From contig OZ024794.1 of assembly GCA_964017045.1 (NCBI GenBank), positions 31,600,315-31,664,314 of the forward strand: a stretch of 64,000 nucleotides of DNA, written 5' to 3'. Shown piece after piece: positions 61,002-64,000 of the stretch. Every line of letters begins with the position of its first letter. Positions within the stretch are counted from its first letter, which is position 1. The DNA is from Omphiscola glabra (Eukaryota > Mollusca > Gastropoda > Lymnaeidae). The position numbers and the translations under genes were made by a program. Below the pieces are notes generated by a model, which worked only from the letters and a program-made list of their open reading frames with translations, was not told where the DNA came from and made no database searches.

Positions 61002-61428
61002 GGCTGCACCTATTGGTACCCGGGTACCAGAATTGAGAGGCTGGGATTGAAAAATGATTAAAAATATTATTGTTGGGTTTGTAAGACCAGATGAGGCATC
61101 AAATGAAAGATATTGAACGTACTATGTTTGTAAACTTAATTCTTCATTTAAACTAACATAAACTACGACAAATGACATCCGAATAGCATCGGTCAAAATG
61201 GAACTGGACACGCAGCGCCGCCATTCGCACCCGGGTTCCATTAAGCTCAATGCTATTCGGATGTCATTTTTGGTAGTTTATTTTAGTAAAACTGAAGAAT
61301 TAACATTTCAAACGTATAGTCCATTCAATTATCTTTCATTTGATACCTCATTTCAAACAATAATATTTTAATTCGTTTTTTTATCCCAGCCTCTCAAGTT
61401 TGGTACCCGTGTACCTGTAGCCACTTCG
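61002..61428. mobile_element. Mutator-like fold-back MITE with 9-bp TSD, copy 2
   Basis: Flanks TTACCTTAT (60993-61001) and TTTCCTTAT (61429-61437) match at 8 of 9. Ends are GGCTGCACCTATTGGTAC and GTACCTGTAGCCACTTCG. The two halves are long inverted copies (for example ATGACATCCGAATAGCAT and ATGCTATTCGGATGTCAT), so the single strand can fold into a hairpin of roughly 190-bp arms. Longer than copy 1, which has lost internal sequence. Confidence 0.9.
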
Positions 61429-61564
61429 TTTCCTTATCCCCTTAAAACAGTCGTTTCTTTCCTTTGACTAACGAGTCCATTTCACACCATGGCTCTGACT
61501 AAATTCGATGCAGAATACCTCAAGGAAACACATAATGGTGATGGGAGTTTGAAGAGGTTGTTGC

Positions 61565-61735
61565 ATTTTTTGGTGTGTTTTTTGTGTGTGTGTTTTTTTT
61601 GTTTTTTTTTGTTTTTGTTGTTCTGTTTTTTGTGGGTTTTTTTGTTGTTTTTTTTTGTGTGTTTTGTGTGGGTTTTTTGTGTGTGTGTTTTTTGTGTGTT
61701 TTTTGTGTGTTTTTTTTGTTTTGTGTGTGTGTGTG
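61565..61735. repeat. (TTTTTGTG)n low-complexity tract
   Basis: T/G-only sequence giving Phe/Cys/Val-rich frames on + and Lys/Thr-rich frames on -. No gene. Confidence 0.92.
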
Positions 61736-61921
61736 CGGGGTGTCTATACAGAGCAGTATAGTGTAAGAGATCACAGAAGCAATAAAATCGTATGGCCTAC
61801 ATCCCAATTTAAAAGACCAGCAGTGGACAATGAAAGTGTGATTTTGACCCTCAGCAAGAAAGCCGAAACCTGCTCCAATACACGGGAAAGGAGAAAAAAA
61901 AACCTCTTATAGGCTTTACAG

Positions 61922-62118
61922 CAGTGGTTCTCAACCTTCCTAATGCCGCGACCCTTTAATACAGTACCTCATGGTGTGGCGACCCTCAGCCACAAAATTA
62001 TTTTTGTTTCTACTTCATAACTGTAGAGCATTTGAGTTTTCAGATGGTCTTAGGCGACCCCTGGGAAAGGGTCGCGCGACCCCTTTAGGGGTCGCGACCC
62101 ACAGGTTGAGAACCGCTG
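61922..62118. mobile_element. SPIN-like hAT MITE with perfect 8-bp TSD
   Basis: Ends are CAGTGGTTCTCAACCT and AGGTTGAGAACCGCTG. Inside are GGGTCGCGACCC-type blocks and TGGTCTTAGGCGACCCCTG, the subterminal hallmarks I recall for the SPIN/Charlie-related hAT family known from tetrapods. TSD CTTTACAG at 61914-61921 and 62119-62126. 197 bp, non-autonomous. Confidence 0.88.
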
Positions 62119-62937
62119 CTTTACAGGATAATGACGGATGAAGAATGCGGACCAACCAAGAATGATGCCAGTTGTACTAAGACCCAACCATAGTCGCGAT
62201 AGTGGCAGGCAGGCGGCGCCGGACGGGGCACCCCGATAGGATGCCAGATTGTAGAGGAGTAAAAGAGGTATTGAAACATAAACCAAAAGGCAGACGGGTC
62301 CTCAGTCATCGGTAGATCGAGATGGATAGACCATGATGAGTCGTTAGTACAATATTCACCTGGGGCTCCTTGCGTGGTGACGAAAGACCGTGGATTAATC
62401 CGAGTTTAAGGGTGGAGTGAATAGGACCAGATCCGTCCTTGGGCTGCAGAGCCATGTATGATGATTTATCTAGCAAGTTAATGAAAAATAATCTAGTTTT
62501 CTGAGTGGCCTATTGATCGGCGCCGTAGAGCGGGGGCGGCGCACACCCATGCCCTAACGGGCGCCTGAAAGAAACAACGCGGGACAGCACACGGACGTTC
62601 GGCAGCGATGATGGTAGATTTGCGGCATGCCAATCTTATCCACTGCACTGATATCGAATTGTTATTGGAAGACTACACTACACATGCAGTAGTCATGAGT
62701 TCTGATTGGCTGCTGGGCGAGGCACATTTTGGGATTAATGGTGTGCTACACACGACCCTTATGTTATTATAAATAATTTGCCAACAATAATTAAAATTAT
62801 AGGATTATTATGGATGGAGAATACGAACCAACCAGGAACTGTACAGTCTATATGTATTCCCACACTAGTAGAAGAAATTAAATGGGGCAGGCTACGCTGG
62901 GCAGGACACTTAGAATGCCAAATGAAAGAGGAGTGAA

Positions 62938-63101
62938 CAGAGGCGTAACTGGGTCTTTGACGCCCTTGGCTAATTTATTTTTGGCGCCCTTGATATTCAA
63001 ATAAAAATTTAAAAATTAGCGATTTAGCGGCGCCCTTTTGAACGGGCTCAGGCTGGCGCCCTGGGCAACTGCCCCAATGCCAAGCCGTTGTTACGCCTCT
63101 G
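62938..63101. mobile_element. hAT MITE inserted in the LINE relic, perfect 8-bp TSD
   Basis: Ends are CAGAGGCGTAAC and GTTACGCCTCTG; TSD GGAGTGAA at 62930-62937 and 63102-63109. Same family as 22290 and 63906 (CCCAATGCCAAGCCGTTGTT block). Confidence 0.93.
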
Positions 63102-63240
63102 GGAGTGAAGAGGGTACATCGCCAAAACCTTAGAGGAAAACAGTATAAAAGCAGATCTATATGCTTAGGTGGATGGATGATGTGGAAAAAGATCTTCAGC
63201 AGCTGGGAATTCAAGCATGGAAAAGAAAAGCATCAGTTAG

Positions 63241-63458
63241 GTCTGAGTGGAAGGAAGTGGTGAGGCAGTCCAAAACCCTACATGGACTTTACTGCCATAG
63301 GGATGGATGAAAGGTCTGAGTGGAAGGAAGTGGTGAGGCAGGCCAAAACCCTACATGGACTTTACTGCCATAGGGATGGGTGAAAGGTCTGAGTGGAAGG
63401 AAGTGGTTATTGGCCGAGGCCCTACATGGGCCGTAGCGCCATAGGGGTGGATGGAATT
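63241..63458 (+). repeat. 73-bp tandem triplication of the LINE 3' end
   Basis: Unit starts at 63241, 63314 and 63387, each beginning GTCTGAGTGGAAGGAAGTGG and ending with the CCATAGGGATGG segment. The third unit is diverged. Confidence 0.92.
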
Positions 63459-63905
63459 AAAATTATATATGTGTAAGCCTTCTATGCGTTAAACAAAAAT
63501 ATAATATTGCATTATGAACAGATGCGTGGTTGATCTATCCAATATGATTGTACCGTCCAGCACGGCTGTAATGCCAGATAAGTCTCGTGTCTGTCGGTGA
63601 CGTTGGTATGAACAAATGGCGCGCTAATCTATTCATGATCTTGTGAACGACAAGATTAGACAAGAATATAATTGGCTTGAGTTAACATACATTCTTTATT
63701 ATTCATTTAATTTACAACATATTATATAAAACATACTACACAGGAACTAGTACACACATTGGCCATTGGCGCAGGAAGTGTGGTGTTGAAGGGTCGTTCC
63801 GCCCCGGGCGGCACTTTTTTCCATATATATATTTAGGGGCGAGAAATTTGAACTACTGTGACTGAAGATATGTTTTCAGCAAAAATTTTGCGCTGCACCT
63901 GGTGG

Positions 63906-64000
63906 CAGAGGCGTAACAACGGCTTGGCATTGGGGAAGTTGCCATGGGGCGCCGGTTTGCGCCAGTTCAAAAGGGCGCCGCTAAATCTCTAATTTTAAAT
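63906..64000. mobile_element. hAT MITE, cut by the window end
   Basis: Starts CAGAGGCGTAACAACGGCTT and matches 22290 and the reverse of 62938 to the last base. The distal end is outside the window. Confidence 0.85.

Larger units (their letters stand above)
62801..63458 (+). mobile_element. Non-LTR retrotransposon RT C-terminal relic, split by a hAT MITE
   Basis: + strand reads WRIRTNQELYSLY, GRLRWAGHLE and NERG, then after the inserted MITE VKRVHRQNPRGKQYKS, RWMDDVEKDLQQLGIQAWKR and SEWKEVVRQSKTLHGLYCHR. The RLRWAGH.ERMP ... RWMDDVEKDL order is that of LINE RT C-termini. Frameshifts are present even after the MITE is discounted. A similar RMRTNQE-like start at 62136 suggests a second broken piece. 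Confidence 0.75.

Noticed and set aside
62520..62600. Possible tRNA-like or SINE head
   Set aside because: No cloverleaf or A/B-box spacing could be read.

Overview
The window is animal nuclear DNA: spliced genes with long introns, AT-rich with dense microsatellites, minisatellites and long C/G homopolymers, and many small DNA transposons and broken non-LTR retrotransposons. A gastropod mollusc (pulmonate-like snail) is my best guess. It rests on a small expanded family of secreted DUF4430/transcobalamin-C-like proteins and on a SPIN-like hAT element of a type reported from a pond snail. This is inference; no database was consulted.

Two kinds of protein-coding locus are clear. (1) On the + strand between 1.8 and 32.3 kb are three tandem paralogous gene modules (1870-4266, 14887-17574, 29079-32253). 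Each has three exons with identical splice phases and encodes a DUF4430-like domain (the fold of the C-terminal domain of transcobalamin/intrinsic factor). Copies 1 and 2 still align through their introns; copy 3 is older. No first (signal-peptide) exon was found for any copy. (2) On the - strand, 45259 to 38537, is a complete ten-exon ACMSD gene (2-amino-3-carboxymuconate-6-semialdehyde decarboxylase, kynurenine/tryptophan catabolism). All ten exons join in phase into a 355-residue protein whose metal and active-site residues fall at the same numbers as in the human enzyme. A further + strand exon at 58300-58457, with a possible CpG-rich non-coding first exon ending near 51937, looks like the 5' part of a gene that continues beyond the window.

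The rest is mostly repeats. DNA transposons with readable ends and target-site duplications (TSDs) include seven hAT miniature elements with 8-bp TSDs (one of them SPIN-like, one nested in another hAT, one nested in a LINE), two Mutator-like fold-back elements with 9-bp TSDs, a PIF/Harbinger-like element (TTA), a pogo/Tigger-like element (TA) with a PCNA-box-like peptide, and a 746-bp element of unknown class flanked by CTATAA. There are also relics of a hAT transposase (hATC domain), a piggyBac transposase and at least five non-LTR retrotransposon C-termini. Many minisatellites are present. Those with units divisible by three create long but meaningless open frames. One minisatellite is made from the 3' end of a coding exon plus its splice donor (31494-31810).

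No prokaryotic features, CRISPR arrays, rRNA or convincing tRNA genes were seen.
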